Below are positions 16,501-26,223 of a DNA stretch of 64,000 bases, in pieces. A program made the position numbers and the translations under genes. The DNA is from Pseudomonas weihenstephanensis (lineage in GTDB: Bacteria > Pseudomonadota > Gammaproteobacteria > Pseudomonadales > Pseudomonadaceae), in the NCBI RefSeq assembly GCF_001043055.1, contig NZ_JYLF01000008.1, forward strand, positions 1 to 64,000. The letters run 5' to 3'. The number at the start of each line of letters is the position of its first letter. The first letter of the stretch is position 1. The notes beneath the pieces were generated by a model. That model saw only the letters and a list, made by a program, of their open reading frames with translations. It was not told the origin of the DNA and did not search any database.

Positions 16501-18349
16501 TGGCCAAATTGGTTATCCCTTGTGCGGCTTGGATGCAGGGGTTCAGTCCTCGGCCATGCAGCTACGGGTGCGTAACTTGTTTCCTGAATTTAATCAGGAT
16601 CAGGTGCTCTATTATCTTGAAAATTTGGAAGCGACTGGTGTAAACCCGTTGATCTTTTTGCGCGAACGCAAGCGTATAAGAACAGAGTTACGCAAATGCT
16701 TGCAGATTTGGATCGATGCACCATTGACGGATGTACCGGTCGGTGCGTCCTACATTGACTATTCGGAAAACAGGTACCAAGCCGCAGGGTTGATTGAACG
16801 AATATGGCGCCACGATCCTCAGCATTTTGGTTTGGCCGGTATTGCCGAAGGCCACAAATTGAGTCTGGAAGGTCTGCGCCTGTTAAGTTTTCCGGCATTG
16901 CCCGTCATGGCCGATTTCAGTCATGTCCGCGAACTCAACTTGAGCAATATGAATTGCAAGGACACCGCTGCTAATTTTCTGGAGCACTTCAAGGGGGTGG
17001 AGTCTCTTGCAATGGACAACAACGAAATGAGTCACTTGCCTTCTCAATTGGAAAGAATGCCCAACCTGCGGCGCTTATCTGCGGCTAGAAACAATTTGTT
17101 GCTGAGCTCAGGCACTCAGGAGACCCTCAACGCCTTGGGCAAGTTGGAAATCCTCAATCTTACCGACAACTTTCTAGGGGCCGAACTGGACCTCAGCCAA
17201 TTGAGGTACTTGCGCCGGGTGTACCTGCGCCGTACGTGGATTGATCAATGGCCAGAGGGCCTGATTACCCGCCCACTGCTGGAGGCGGCTGATTTACGAG
17301 AAAACCGCATCGCAGAAATACCGGAAGCGGTTTATCAAGCTCCGTCCAAATTCACACGCAACATCACACTGTCAAAGAACCCGTTATCAAATGCCAGCAA
17401 GCTACGTTTGGGCCGCTATATCATGCAGGGCGGAAGTTCCATGGGGATTAACAGTGATGAACTGCTCAGTGAAGCTGCTGCGTTTGAATTCTGGACCACC
17501 GGCATTACCAGCCTTGAGCAGTCCAAGCGTGAACAACTCTGGAATAACCTGAGAGCTGAGCCTGCTTCTGAAGACTTGTTCAATGTGTTCTCCCGGCTTA
17601 CCACCACCGCGGACGTCCAGACCGTTCGCCATGATCTGAGCCGGCGCGTCTGGGAAATGATTGAGGCTGCCAATGACAACATACTTTTGCGTCAGGACCT
17701 GATCAATATTGCCGCCGCTCCTCGCAGTTGTACGGACAGTGTGTTGATGGCTTTCAGCAACCTTGAGATTCAAATGGAGCTGGCGCGGGTATCAGCCCTG
17801 GAGGAAACTCAACTGTCAGAGTTCTCTTCGTTGGGCAAAAGTTTGTTTCGTCTGGAAAAACTGAGAAAAATTGCTAAGCGACACTGCGAGCTGGTCGTGC
17901 AACAGGGAGGGGCCGCGCCGGACGAACTTGAGGTGCTTTTGGCCTACCGCATTGGGTTGGCCAAAGTCCTCAAACTGCCCGGTCAGCCTCACAGCATGAC
18001 GTTCAAAAATCTGGCAGGTGTGACCCAAGAAGATTTGAATCAAGCCCGATCAGCTGTTGAAAGTGCCGAGAAAACCATTGAACAAAACACGTTTATCAGC
18101 ACGCTTGAGTATTGGAAACAATATTTGATCAATGGGGCCCAGGCAGAGTACAGCGTTTTGACAGAGCCTTATTTTGAGGCGCTGAGTGAATTGTTAAAAA
18201 AATCCCCCGAGATGGGCAGTCAGCGCTATCTGCGCAGGGTCAGCGAAGTGCGCAACCAAATGGACGCCGCCGTTGATGCCTGGAGCCTGCAAAAAACGAA
18301 CGAGTTGTTGGAGACCGAGGAATCAGGTTCGTCCACTACAGCCCTTTGA
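13526..18349 (+). CDS. Large LRR protein with C-terminal NEL-type E3 ubiquitin ligase domain
   Basis: This 1607-residue effector-like protein has a long N-terminal region (to about residue 1050) of the dermonecrotic-toxin-like type (DUF6543) found in many Pseudomonas proteins, with one hydrophobic segment at about 403-438. Leucine-rich repeats follow at about 1110-1290 (patterns such as VRELNLSNM, LRRLSAARNN and LEILNLTDN). The NEL domain spans about 1300-1590, with the catalytic motif Cys-Thr-Asp at 1402-1404. NEL enzymes (IpaH, SspH, SlrP) transfer ubiquitin inside eukaryotic host cells. No type III genes, chaperone or signal peptide are visible, so the export route is unknown. Its 3' end overlaps mnmC by 14 bases tail-to-tail. 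Confidence 0.85.
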   Translation: MTRSLNKLPLDAREATFSDFEPLEMVQSHLPKWLVDADPGILTALNESMAQSRSYHGLIGKKFGELQSVEVYCGALLAAEAWREFGPLLDVRRDYLAVVHVHLVVDDTLAFSLRHYTVRDEPKTLLWAALQNFSEAEALPGGFNPQSHIRHGGHVEQVSAVKPQQFAALCRKLDLGQKYQTYLQQFLGVPASGTAQPSAAQQATLTHLQRLKAYDMQVDAHIGLLKKNIGQTAYQAVLAELSGATGAESVTAGVLDGKPVLLSSMSILDTVIDGVVLFTSDAPLLHPDNRLIVYIPNDPVAPFFEFSSLQAFTNTLRLRLQEPAYAHFFSRFVSLRARADFMQKVDEKRDRLSLTTAALNMRADHYLCQVQLKNMFADARMLAVPTGVLDEQAREARWQFYKNAGLLLINVAALFVPVLGDLMLAVAIGDMLKEVYEGVEDWSQGDVDHAREHLLNVAKEVAIDAGIVGGATVLKSVASRLSAATKAHFEGLQPIKRDDGAVRLWDTNMQHYVNEQAALHHHTADEQGFFTVAGKQYVGVDGKHYPVEFDEALGQWRITHGRRPEAFKPALLHNGKGAWQHAHEQPLVWQSSEVLVGRLSDARAGLDERALEQVRQLTHTPEAVMRRVHLDNLAAPPLLAVTLKRFEIDRRLDAFIEQMNTADYNAHRWADWQLHQLPYLPEWPSGKGLMVVDGSGKTLAQYGNAQWATTSHINLTDTILKQGKLLDAVLAALSSAESKTLLSHGLKGDLKPAQALAQSLGNFVRDNRPAVFDRLYALFNVSSVPEASVIEAMFPGLPRPLAQALYESANLDQRAVLRTSKVPLQLAEAARVYLREARLNRAIEGFYLRSSSNADTEKLALHLLTRSPRWPTGMVLEVREGALQGPVIRRIGSSQAMTSRVLVKTGAGYQRYQLRGSVQVLEPGISASLTEAVFQSLTALEREAMGLGLSPETAHINEALAARAAQSRDEVAQALGMQPVKPGFKPPTIMADGQIGYPLCGLDAGVQSSAMQLRVRNLFPEFNQDQVLYYLENLEATGVNPLIFLRERKRIRTELRKCLQIWIDAPLTDVPVGASYIDYSENRYQAAGLIERIWRHDPQHFGLAGIAEGHKLSLEGLRLLSFPALPVMADFSHVRELNLSNMNCKDTAANFLEHFKGVESLAMDNNEMSHLPSQLERMPNLRRLSAARNNLLLSSGTQETLNALGKLEILNLTDNFLGAELDLSQLRYLRRVYLRRTWIDQWPEGLITRPLLEAADLRENRIAEIPEAVYQAPSKFTRNITLSKNPLSNASKLRLGRYIMQGGSSMGINSDELLSEAAAFEFWTTGITSLEQSKREQLWNNLRAEPASEDLFNVFSRLTTTADVQTVRHDLSRRVWEMIEAANDNILLRQDLINIAAAPRSCTDSVLMAFSNLEIQMELARVSALEETQLSEFSSLGKSLFRLEKLRKIAKRHCELVVQQGGAAPDELEVLLAYRIGLAKVLKLPGQPHSMTFKNLAGVTQEDLNQARSAVESAEKTIEQNTFISTLEYWKQYLINGAQAEYSVLTEPYFEALSELLKKSPEMGSQRYLRRVSEVRNQMDAAVDAWSLQKTNELLETEESGSSTTAL

Positions 18350-20312
18350 TCAGCGCACGCAATGCGAAGCGATTGGGGTGGCAGGCTTCAGCAATTGCGC
18401 GCGGGACTGGCAGTGGCTCGTTATTGATCCAGGCAGCAAGCATTTCACCGGACAGCGGTGCGGTAATCAAACCGCGAGAACCATGCCCACTGTTGACATA
18501 CAAGCCGTGCAACCAAGGGCATGGGGTATCAGGTACTTGCCGTGCATCTTTGCGTAACACGGCATAGGTGCTCGCAAACGCCTCAGGGTCTGACAGTGGG
18601 CCGACGATTGGCAGGTAATCCGGGCTGGTACACCGAAACGCCGCCCAGCCTTGCAGCTGTGCCGGATCAAGTTGCTCGCCGAAAAGGCTGCTTAATTGCG
18701 GCGAAATTTCATGCATTAAATCGAGGTTTCCCTGATGTCCGGCCGGGGTAGTGGTCAAGTCATCGTTATGGAAATCGAAGCTGGCGCCCAAGGTGTGTTC
18801 ACCCAGTCGGCCAGGTGCGACATAGCCTTCGGCACACACGACGGTATTCAACACGGCACTGTGTTCGGTTTGCACCAGTTGAGTGATTTGCCCGCGAATG
18901 CGTTTGAGCGGTAAACCACTGCTGGCGGGGAAGCGTTTAACCTCGGCGGCACCTGCCAGAATTACCACCGGTGCGCTGGCTAATACCCGTTCTCCATCAC
19001 AGGCTTGCCACTGGTTGTCGACATTATTCAGTTGCAACACGTCATGGTGGGTCAACACCTGAATATTGGGGTGCATCGCCTGGTATTGGCATAACGCAGG
19101 CGGGTGAACCCAGCCGCCTTCTGGATAGAACAAGCCACCCTGCGCCAGTTCTATCCCGGCCAGTGCCTGGGCCTGAGGCTGGTCGAGCACGTGCACCAGG
19201 GCTGGCGCAAACGCACCCGCCAGTTGAGCCTGGCGTTGTGCTTCTTTGGCGTTGAAACCTAATTGCAGTACGCCGCAGTCATCCCAGTCGCGGCCGCGTT
19301 GCAGGTGTTCGAGCAAGCGTCGGGTATAACCGAAACCGCTGACAATCATTTGCGACAAAGTGGTGCCGTGAGCCGACAGCTTGAGATACAGCACCCCTTG
19401 TGGATTGCCCGAGGCTTCCTTGGCCAACCGTTCGTGGCGCTCCAGCAGAACCACCTGCCAGCCACGTCTGGCCAGGCTGTTGGCGCTGGCGCACCCCGAT
19501 AATCCGCCGCCGATGACCAGTGCTTTGCGTTCAGTTGTCGGTTGGGGAGGGCGGGCATACCAGGGCTTGACAGCTGACGTGGCCAGCGCCTGTTCAGGCA
19601 CGCCCAGAAAAGTGCCGCGCAGTATTTCCCACTTGTGGCCTATGCCGGGCGTTCGACGCATTTTGAAGCCTGCGTCATTTAACGCCCTGCGCACCCAGCC
19701 AGTACTGGTGAAGGTGCTGATGGTGGCGTCAGGCGCCGCCAGCCTGGCCAGTTGAGCGAACAGTTCGGGTGTCCACATGGCCGGGTTTTTTGCCGGTGCG
19801 AAGCCATCCAGGAACCACGCGTCAACCTGTGCGTCCAGTTGGCTCAATTGTTCCAGCACATCGCCGATCAGCAGCGTCAGCGTCACCCGGCCATTGCCCA
19901 GCGTTAACGTCTGAAACCCCGGGTGGATCGCGAAATAAGCAGCCAGTAACTGCTCACTGACATCGCTTAATTGCGGCCACAGGGCCAGGGCGCGGTGCAA
20001 ATCGTCGCGAGTGAGCGGGTACTTTTCAACGCTGATGAAGTGCAGGCGCGCATCCGGTTGTGCCGTTTGTTCAAACAGCTGCCAGGCGCAGAGGAAGTTC
20101 AGACCCGTACCGAAGCCTGTTTCACCAATGACCATTTGGCCATTAGCCCGCAAGGCGGCAAAGCGCTCTTTGAGCGCGTTCTGTTCGATAAAGACATAGC
20201 GCGTTTCTTCAAGGCCCGTGGTGTCCGAAAAATAGACATCATCAAACACCCGCGAATGGGGGCGACCTTGGTCATCCCAGTCAAGCTGGGCATTGGGCAT
20301 TTCAATAGTCAT
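18336..20312 (-). CDS. mnmC: Bifunctional tRNA 5-methylaminomethyl-2-thiouridine synthesis protein MnmC
   Basis: This 658-residue protein performs the last steps of mnm5s2U34 formation in tRNA. The N-terminal part (about 1-235) is the SAM-dependent methyltransferase MnmC2, with GETGFGTGLNFL as its SAM loop and DAWFLDGFAPAKNPAMW as the family signature. The C-terminal part (from about 260) is the FAD-dependent MnmC1 oxidoreductase, with ALVIGGGLSGCASA as the dinucleotide loop. Length and domain order match the full-length bifunctional form of gammaproteobacteria. It converges on the NEL gene and diverges from the polyphosphate kinase gene. Confidence 0.96.
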   Translation of the reverse strand: MTIEMPNAQLDWDDQGRPHSRVFDDVYFSDTTGLEETRYVFIEQNALKERFAALRANGQMVIGETGFGTGLNFLCAWQLFEQTAQPDARLHFISVEKYPLTRDDLHRALALWPQLSDVSEQLLAAYFAIHPGFQTLTLGNGRVTLTLLIGDVLEQLSQLDAQVDAWFLDGFAPAKNPAMWTPELFAQLARLAAPDATISTFTSTGWVRRALNDAGFKMRRTPGIGHKWEILRGTFLGVPEQALATSAVKPWYARPPQPTTERKALVIGGGLSGCASANSLARRGWQVVLLERHERLAKEASGNPQGVLYLKLSAHGTTLSQMIVSGFGYTRRLLEHLQRGRDWDDCGVLQLGFNAKEAQRQAQLAGAFAPALVHVLDQPQAQALAGIELAQGGLFYPEGGWVHPPALCQYQAMHPNIQVLTHHDVLQLNNVDNQWQACDGERVLASAPVVILAGAAEVKRFPASSGLPLKRIRGQITQLVQTEHSAVLNTVVCAEGYVAPGRLGEHTLGASFDFHNDDLTTTPAGHQGNLDLMHEISPQLSSLFGEQLDPAQLQGWAAFRCTSPDYLPIVGPLSDPEAFASTYAVLRKDARQVPDTPCPWLHGLYVNSGHGSRGLITAPLSGEMLAAWINNEPLPVPRAIAEACHPNRFALRALIKGL

Positions 20313-20451
20313 GTGCGGCTCGACATCGGCAAGGCGGCCATTCTAGCTGATCGGTACGCGCGCGAATGACCTATGACAGTTTTGTGTTCATTGTTGCAAC
20401 GTATGACAGAGCATTGCGCTAGTCTTGTGAACTCTTGCCAGGGAGTTTTCC

Positions 20452-21966
20452 ATGTTCGAATCCGCTGAAATCGGTCACTTCATTGACAAAGAAACCTACG
20501 ACAACGAAGTGCCTGCGTTGCGCGAAGCCCTGCTCGAAGCGCAATACGATTTGCAGCAGCAGAAACGCTCGGCAGTCATCGTATTGATTAACGGTATTGA
20601 AGGGGCTGGCAAGGGTGAAACGGTCAAGTTGCTCAGCGAGTGGATGGACCCTCGCTTGATCGAAGTGCGCACCTTTGATACGCAAACCGACGAGGAACTG
20701 GCGCACCCTCCAGCGTGGCGTTATTGGCGCCAATTGCCGGCCAAAGGCCGTATGGGCGTGTTCTTTGGCAACTGGTACAGCCAGATGCTGCAAGGCCGGG
20801 TGCACGGTGTATTCAAGGATGCCGTGCTGGACCAGGCAATCAACGGTGCTGAACGCCTGGAAAAAATGCTCTGTAATGAAGGCGCGGTAATTTTCAAGTT
20901 TTGGTTTCATCTGTCCAAGAAGCAAATGAAGGCGCGCTTGAAAGCACTCCAAGATGACCCGCTGCACAGCTGGCGTATCAGTCCGCTGGATTGGCAACAG
21001 TCAGAAACTTACGACCGCTTTGTACGATTTGGTGAGCGTGTAATTCGCCGTACCAGTCGCGACTACGCCCCCTGGAACATTGTGGAAGGTGTCGACCCTT
21101 ATTACCGCAGTCTGACAGTCGGCAAAATCTTGCTCGAAGGGCTGCAAGCGGCGCTCAATACACCCAAACCTAAAGCGCGCCCCAGCAGTGCTGCGCCGTT
21201 GACCGAGGCCATTGATGGCCTGAGTTTGCTTAACTGTCTGGACATGACCCGGCACCTGGAAAAAGACGACTATCAAGAACAACTGATCACTGAGCAGGCA
21301 CGTTTGTCGGGGTTGATGCGCGACAAGCGTATGCGCCGTCATGCTTTGGTCGCGGTGTTTGAAGGCAATGACGCGGCCGGCAAGGGTGGCTCTATCAGGC
21401 GAGTGGCCGCAGCACTGGACCCGCGTCAATACAGCATTGTGCCGATCGCTGCGCCCACTGAAGATGAGCGGGCGCAACCGTACCTTTGGCGTTTTTGGCG
21501 AAAAGTTCCGGCCCGCGGCAAGTTCACGGTATTTGACCGTTCGTGGTATGGGCGCGTGCTGGTCGAACGCATCGAAGGTTTCTGCACGCAAGCGGACTGG
21601 CTGCGCGCCTACGGTGAAATCAACGATTTTGAAGAGCAGCTCAGTAATGCGGGCGTGATCGTCGTCAAGTTCTGGCTGGCGATTGATAAAGAGGTTCAGT
21701 TGCAGCGTTTTCAAGAGCGCGAAGCTATCCCTTTCAAACGGTTCAAAATCACCGAAGAGGACTGGCGCAATCGCGAAAAGTGGGACCTGTATCGCTCGGC
21801 GGTGTGCGACATGGTCGACCGCACAAGCACTGAAATATCACCCTGGACGCTGGTTGAGGCCAATGACAAGCGTTGGGCCCGGGTCAAGGTATTGCGCACC
21901 ATTAACGATGCACTGCAAGCAGCGTTCGAGAAGCGGGACAAGCACGACAAGAAGCACAAGAAGTAA
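20452..21966 (+). CDS. pap: Polyphosphate:AMP phosphotransferase (two-domain PPK2)
   Basis: This 504-residue enzyme uses polyphosphate to phosphorylate AMP to ADP. Two PPK2 domains are fused: the first (about 1-250) carries the Walker-A-type GIEGAGKGE, the second (about 265-500) carries GNDAAGKGG and FDRSWYGRVLVER. In class II enzymes of this layout only the C-terminal domain is thought to be catalytic; here the second domain keeps the full DRSWYG pattern while the first has GNWYSQ in its place, which fits. A GGGAG ribosome-binding site precedes the ATG. The gene is monocistronic. Confidence 0.94.
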   Translation: MFESAEIGHFIDKETYDNEVPALREALLEAQYDLQQQKRSAVIVLINGIEGAGKGETVKLLSEWMDPRLIEVRTFDTQTDEELAHPPAWRYWRQLPAKGRMGVFFGNWYSQMLQGRVHGVFKDAVLDQAINGAERLEKMLCNEGAVIFKFWFHLSKKQMKARLKALQDDPLHSWRISPLDWQQSETYDRFVRFGERVIRRTSRDYAPWNIVEGVDPYYRSLTVGKILLEGLQAALNTPKPKARPSSAAPLTEAIDGLSLLNCLDMTRHLEKDDYQEQLITEQARLSGLMRDKRMRRHALVAVFEGNDAAGKGGSIRRVAAALDPRQYSIVPIAAPTEDERAQPYLWRFWRKVPARGKFTVFDRSWYGRVLVERIEGFCTQADWLRAYGEINDFEEQLSNAGVIVVKFWLAIDKEVQLQRFQEREAIPFKRFKITEEDWRNREKWDLYRSAVCDMVDRTSTEISPWTLVEANDKRWARVKVLRTINDALQAAFEKRDKHDKKHKK

Positions 21967-22109
21967 CGGCGCTTTCTTGCATCCGGGCGCGAAGCGGTTG
22001 CAGACCAATCAACGCGGTGCTTCATAAACACCGCAATCGAGGGTTTGTGATCGCTGCGCACTCGGACATCGCCTTCGCCAGCGGCTACGCCAGCTTGTTG
22101 TGAGCAGGT

Positions 22110-23501
<1,392 letters not shown>

Positions 23502-23695
23502 CAGGCGGCTTCCTCTCAGAATGTGATCACAGAGCTTAGGCGCTGATTGAGCATAGGGGTTCAATCTTTGGTTTTAGCGACTTTTGTCGATGGGATGAGA
23601 ACGACTATCAGATGCGGGGTTGAGTGACACACTTTGTTAGGCGCAGAATGGGCGCCCTTGGGGTTAGACCTCGCTTGCTAGATAAAGGAAACTCG

Positions 23696-24211
23696 ATGAC
23701 CCGTCTTCGCGCCATCTGTACAGCAGTTGCTCTGGTATGCGCCAGCGGCCAGGTTTTTGCCGATGCTGCTAGCCACGCTGCCAGTGCTGAAACCTTCCTC
23801 AAGCTGGCCCATGCCGACAAGCTGGGTACCCCGGTATACATGCAAGTGCAGCAAATGTTTGCCCAGCGTTTTGAGCAAACCAAAGCCCCGGCGGCCAAGA
23901 AAGCCCTGCTCGAAACCTACCAGGCCAAAGCTAACACCGCTCTGGACCAGGCCATTGGTTGGGACAAACTGAAACCGGACATGATCAAGCTGTACACCAC
24001 CAACTTCAGCGAAACCGAACTCAAGGACCTGGTGGCGTTCTACCAGTCGCCGTTGGGTAAGAAAGTCCTGGAAAAAATGCCGCAACTGACTCAGCAATCG
24101 GCCCAAATGACCCAGGCCAAGCTGGAAAGCGCGGTGCCGGTGGTCAACAAGCTGTTGGCCGACATGACAGCAGAACTGGAGCCTAAAGCGGCCCCGGCCA
24201 AAAAGAAGTAA
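23696..24211 (+). CDS. Exported DUF2059 protein
   Basis: This 171-residue protein has a signal peptide ending near residue 22 (CASGQVFADA). The mature part contains the DUF2059 block FSETELKDLVAFYQSPLGKK and a Lys-rich end. It is probably periplasmic and of unknown function. The start at 23696 is chosen for the AAGGAAACTC ribosome-binding site and the signal peptide; an upstream in-frame ATG would bury the signal sequence. The BolA-family gene follows 11 bases later, suggesting co-transcription. Confidence 0.85.
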   Translation: MTRLRAICTAVALVCASGQVFADAASHAASAETFLKLAHADKLGTPVYMQVQQMFAQRFEQTKAPAAKKALLETYQAKANTALDQAIGWDKLKPDMIKLYTTNFSETELKDLVAFYQSPLGKKVLEKMPQLTQQSAQMTQAKLESAVPVVNKLLADMTAELEPKAAPAKKK

Positions 24212-24222
24212 GCGGAGCCTGA

Positions 24223-24528
24223 ATGAACATGCAACAACGTATCGAGTCGACGCTGAGCGCGTTGCAGCCCGTGCACCTGAACGTGCTGGATGAAAGCCAC
24301 ATGCACAGTCGCGGGTTGCAGACGCACTTCAAGGCGGTGGTGGTGAGCGAGCAGTTCGCCGGGCTTAACAGCGTCAAGCGTCACCAAAAGGTTTACGCCA
24401 CGTTGGGTGACTTGATGGGTGAGTTCCATGCGTTGGCCTTGCACACCTACACGCCTGATGAGTGGGCGAAAATCGGCACAGCCCCGGCATCGCCGACCTG
24501 TGCTGGCGGTGGTCACTCGTTGGCTTAA
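24223..24528 (+). CDS. BolA family protein
   Basis: This 101-residue protein is of the BolA/IbaG type, small partners of monothiol glutaredoxins in iron-sulphur handling and stress-linked regulation. The family core is visible: VLDESHMHSR in the N-terminal half, then HFKAVVVSEQFAGLNSVKRH and VYATLGDLM, with the conserved C-proximal HALALHTYTPDEW. It is co-directional with the DUF2059 gene at 11 bases spacing. A strong terminator follows at 24557-24583. Confidence 0.92.
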   Translation: MNMQQRIESTLSALQPVHLNVLDESHMHSRGLQTHFKAVVVSEQFAGLNSVKRHQKVYATLGDLMGEFHALALHTYTPDEWAKIGTAPASPTCAGGGHSLA

Positions 24529-24556
24529 CACGTCGGCTTTTTGCTAGAATCCGCAG

Positions 24557-24583
24557 CGCGCCGCTTAGCCGGCGCGTTTTTTT
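24557..24583 (+). terminator. Rho-independent terminator after the BolA gene
   Basis: A perfect 7-bp GC stem, CGCGCCG (24557-24563) with CGGCGCG (24570-24576), and a 6-nt loop are followed by seven T. It closes the DUF2059-bolA unit. Confidence 0.88.
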
Positions 24584-24629
24584 GCATCCGGTTCACCCCT
24601 TACGAGGGTAGCCACCTGGAGACATACCC

Positions 24630-25568
24630 ATGACTGCACCTATCGTTGTTGCTGCACTGTATAAATTCGTCACGCTTGAAGATTACGTTGAACTGCGCGA
24701 GCCCTTGCTCAAGGCGATGGTTGATAACGGCATCAAAGGTACGCTGCTGATCGCCGAAGAAGGCATCAACGGTACGGTATCCGGCAGCCGTGAAGGCATT
24801 GACGGGCTGATGACCTGGTTGCGTGCCGACCCGCGCATGGTCGATATCGACCACAAAGAATCCTACTGCGATGACCAGCCTTTCTATCGGACCAAGGTCA
24901 AGCTGAAGAAAGAAATCGTCACTCTCGGCGTTGAAGGCGTAGACCCGAACAAGAAAGTCGGTACCTATGTCGACCCTGAGAACTGGAACGCGCTGATCAG
25001 CGACCCTGAAGTGCTGCTGATCGATACCCGCAACGACTACGAAGTATCGATTGGTACGTTTGAAGGGGCCATTGATCCGAAGACCACCAGTTTTCGTGAG
25101 TTTCCGGACTACATCAAAGCCAACTTCGACCCGGCCAAACACAAGAAAGTCGCTATGTTTTGCACCGGGGGCATTCGCTGCGAAAAGGCGTCGAGCTATA
25201 TGCTCAGCCAAGGGTTTGATGAGGTGTATCACCTCAAGGGCGGCATCCTTAAGTACCTTGAAAACGTGCCGCAAGAAGAAACCAAATGGCAGGGCGACTG
25301 CTTCGTATTTGATAACCGTGTGACCGTGCGTCATGACCTGACGGAGGGCGAGTACGACCAGTGCCACGCCTGCCGCACACCGATCAGTGCCGTCGATCGC
25401 GAATCCGAGCACTATCAGCCGGGTATCAGTTGCCCGCATTGCTGGGACAAACTGAGCGAAAAAACCCGTCGCAGCGCCATTGACCGTCAAAAGCAGATCG
25501 AGTTGGCGAAGGCTCGGAACCAGCCGCACCCAATTGGCCACAACTACCGTAAACCTGCCGAGGCCTGA
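24630..25568 (+). CDS. trhO: tRNA uridine(34) hydroxylase TrhO (rhodanese domain, YceA family)
   Basis: This 312-residue protein makes 5-hydroxyuridine at tRNA position 34 using oxygen. The N-terminal domain has the TrhO pattern GTLLIAEEGINGTVSG. The rhodanese domain (about 125-220) contains LLIDTRNDYE and the active-site loop CTGGIRCEKAS, with Cys178 as the reactive residue. The C-terminal Cys pairs (CHACRTP and CPHCW) probably bind zinc. It is followed after 3 bases by the FrnE-like gene, so the two may be co-expressed. Confidence 0.95.
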   Translation: MTAPIVVAALYKFVTLEDYVELREPLLKAMVDNGIKGTLLIAEEGINGTVSGSREGIDGLMTWLRADPRMVDIDHKESYCDDQPFYRTKVKLKKEIVTLGVEGVDPNKKVGTYVDPENWNALISDPEVLLIDTRNDYEVSIGTFEGAIDPKTTSFREFPDYIKANFDPAKHKKVAMFCTGGIRCEKASSYMLSQGFDEVYHLKGGILKYLENVPQEETKWQGDCFVFDNRVTVRHDLTEGEYDQCHACRTPISAVDRESEHYQPGISCPHCWDKLSEKTRRSAIDRQKQIELAKARNQPHPIGHNYRKPAEA

Positions 25569-25571
25569 GCC

Positions 25572-26207
25572 ATGTCCGCGCGCCTGCTCTATGTGATGGA
25601 CCCCATGTGCTCGTGGTGCTGGGGGTTTGCAGCCACCGCGCAAGCCTTGGTTGAGCAGGCGCAGGCAGCCGGGGTTGAGTTGCATCTGGTGGTCGGCGGT
25701 TTGCGCACCGGTAGCGGCGCGGCGCTCGAACCCGCGACCCGACGCTACATTCTTGAGCACTGGCAGGCGGTGAACGAAGCCACCGGTCAGGCGTTCACGT
25801 TTGAGGGCGCCTTGCCCGAAGGCTTTGTGTACGACACCGAGCCGGCGTGCCGGGCCATCGTGGCCGCACGCAGTCTGGCGCCCGATTGCGCATGGACGTT
25901 GCTGGGCTTGATCCAGCAGGCCTTTTACGTCCAGGGGCGGGACGTGACCCAAGCCAGTGTGCTGGTGGAGCTGGCCGAAACGGCAGGGCTACCGCGCATC
26001 GAGTTTGCGGCGGCTTTTGACAGTGCAGAACAACACGCGGCCACAGCGGCGGACTTTACCTGGGTACAAGATTTGGGCATCGCAGGCTTCCCGACCTTGT
26101 TGGCCGAGCGTCAGGGGCAATTGGCGCTACTGACTAACGGTTACCAACCCCTCAAACCTTTATCTGACTTGCTCGGCCGTTGGCTTGATCGCGCTGCGAG
26201 TGCGTAA
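25572..26207 (+). CDS. DsbA-family protein (FrnE-like thioredoxin fold)
   Basis: This 211-residue cytoplasmic protein (no signal peptide) has a thioredoxin-fold redox motif Cys-Ser-Trp-Cys at residues 13-16 near the N-terminus and a cis-Pro loop GFPTLL near the C-terminus. This places it in the FrnE-like branch of the DsbA family, related to oxidative-stress isomerases and GST-kappa. The substrate is unknown. It is tightly linked to trhO upstream and overlaps the possible early start of the ABC exporter downstream. Confidence 0.85.
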   Translation: MSARLLYVMDPMCSWCWGFAATAQALVEQAQAAGVELHLVVGGLRTGSGAALEPATRRYILEHWQAVNEATGQAFTFEGALPEGFVYDTEPACRAIVAARSLAPDCAWTLLGLIQQAFYVQGRDVTQASVLVELAETAGLPRIEFAAAFDSAEQHAATAADFTWVQDLGIAGFPTLLAERQGQLALLTNGYQPLKPLSDLLGRWLDRAASA

Positions 26208-26223
26208 CTCCAAGGAACTCCCT

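Noticed and set aside
24600..25952. 450-codon minus-strand frame opposite trhO and frnE
   Set aside because: Spans two supported genes and an intergenic gap; no motifs.
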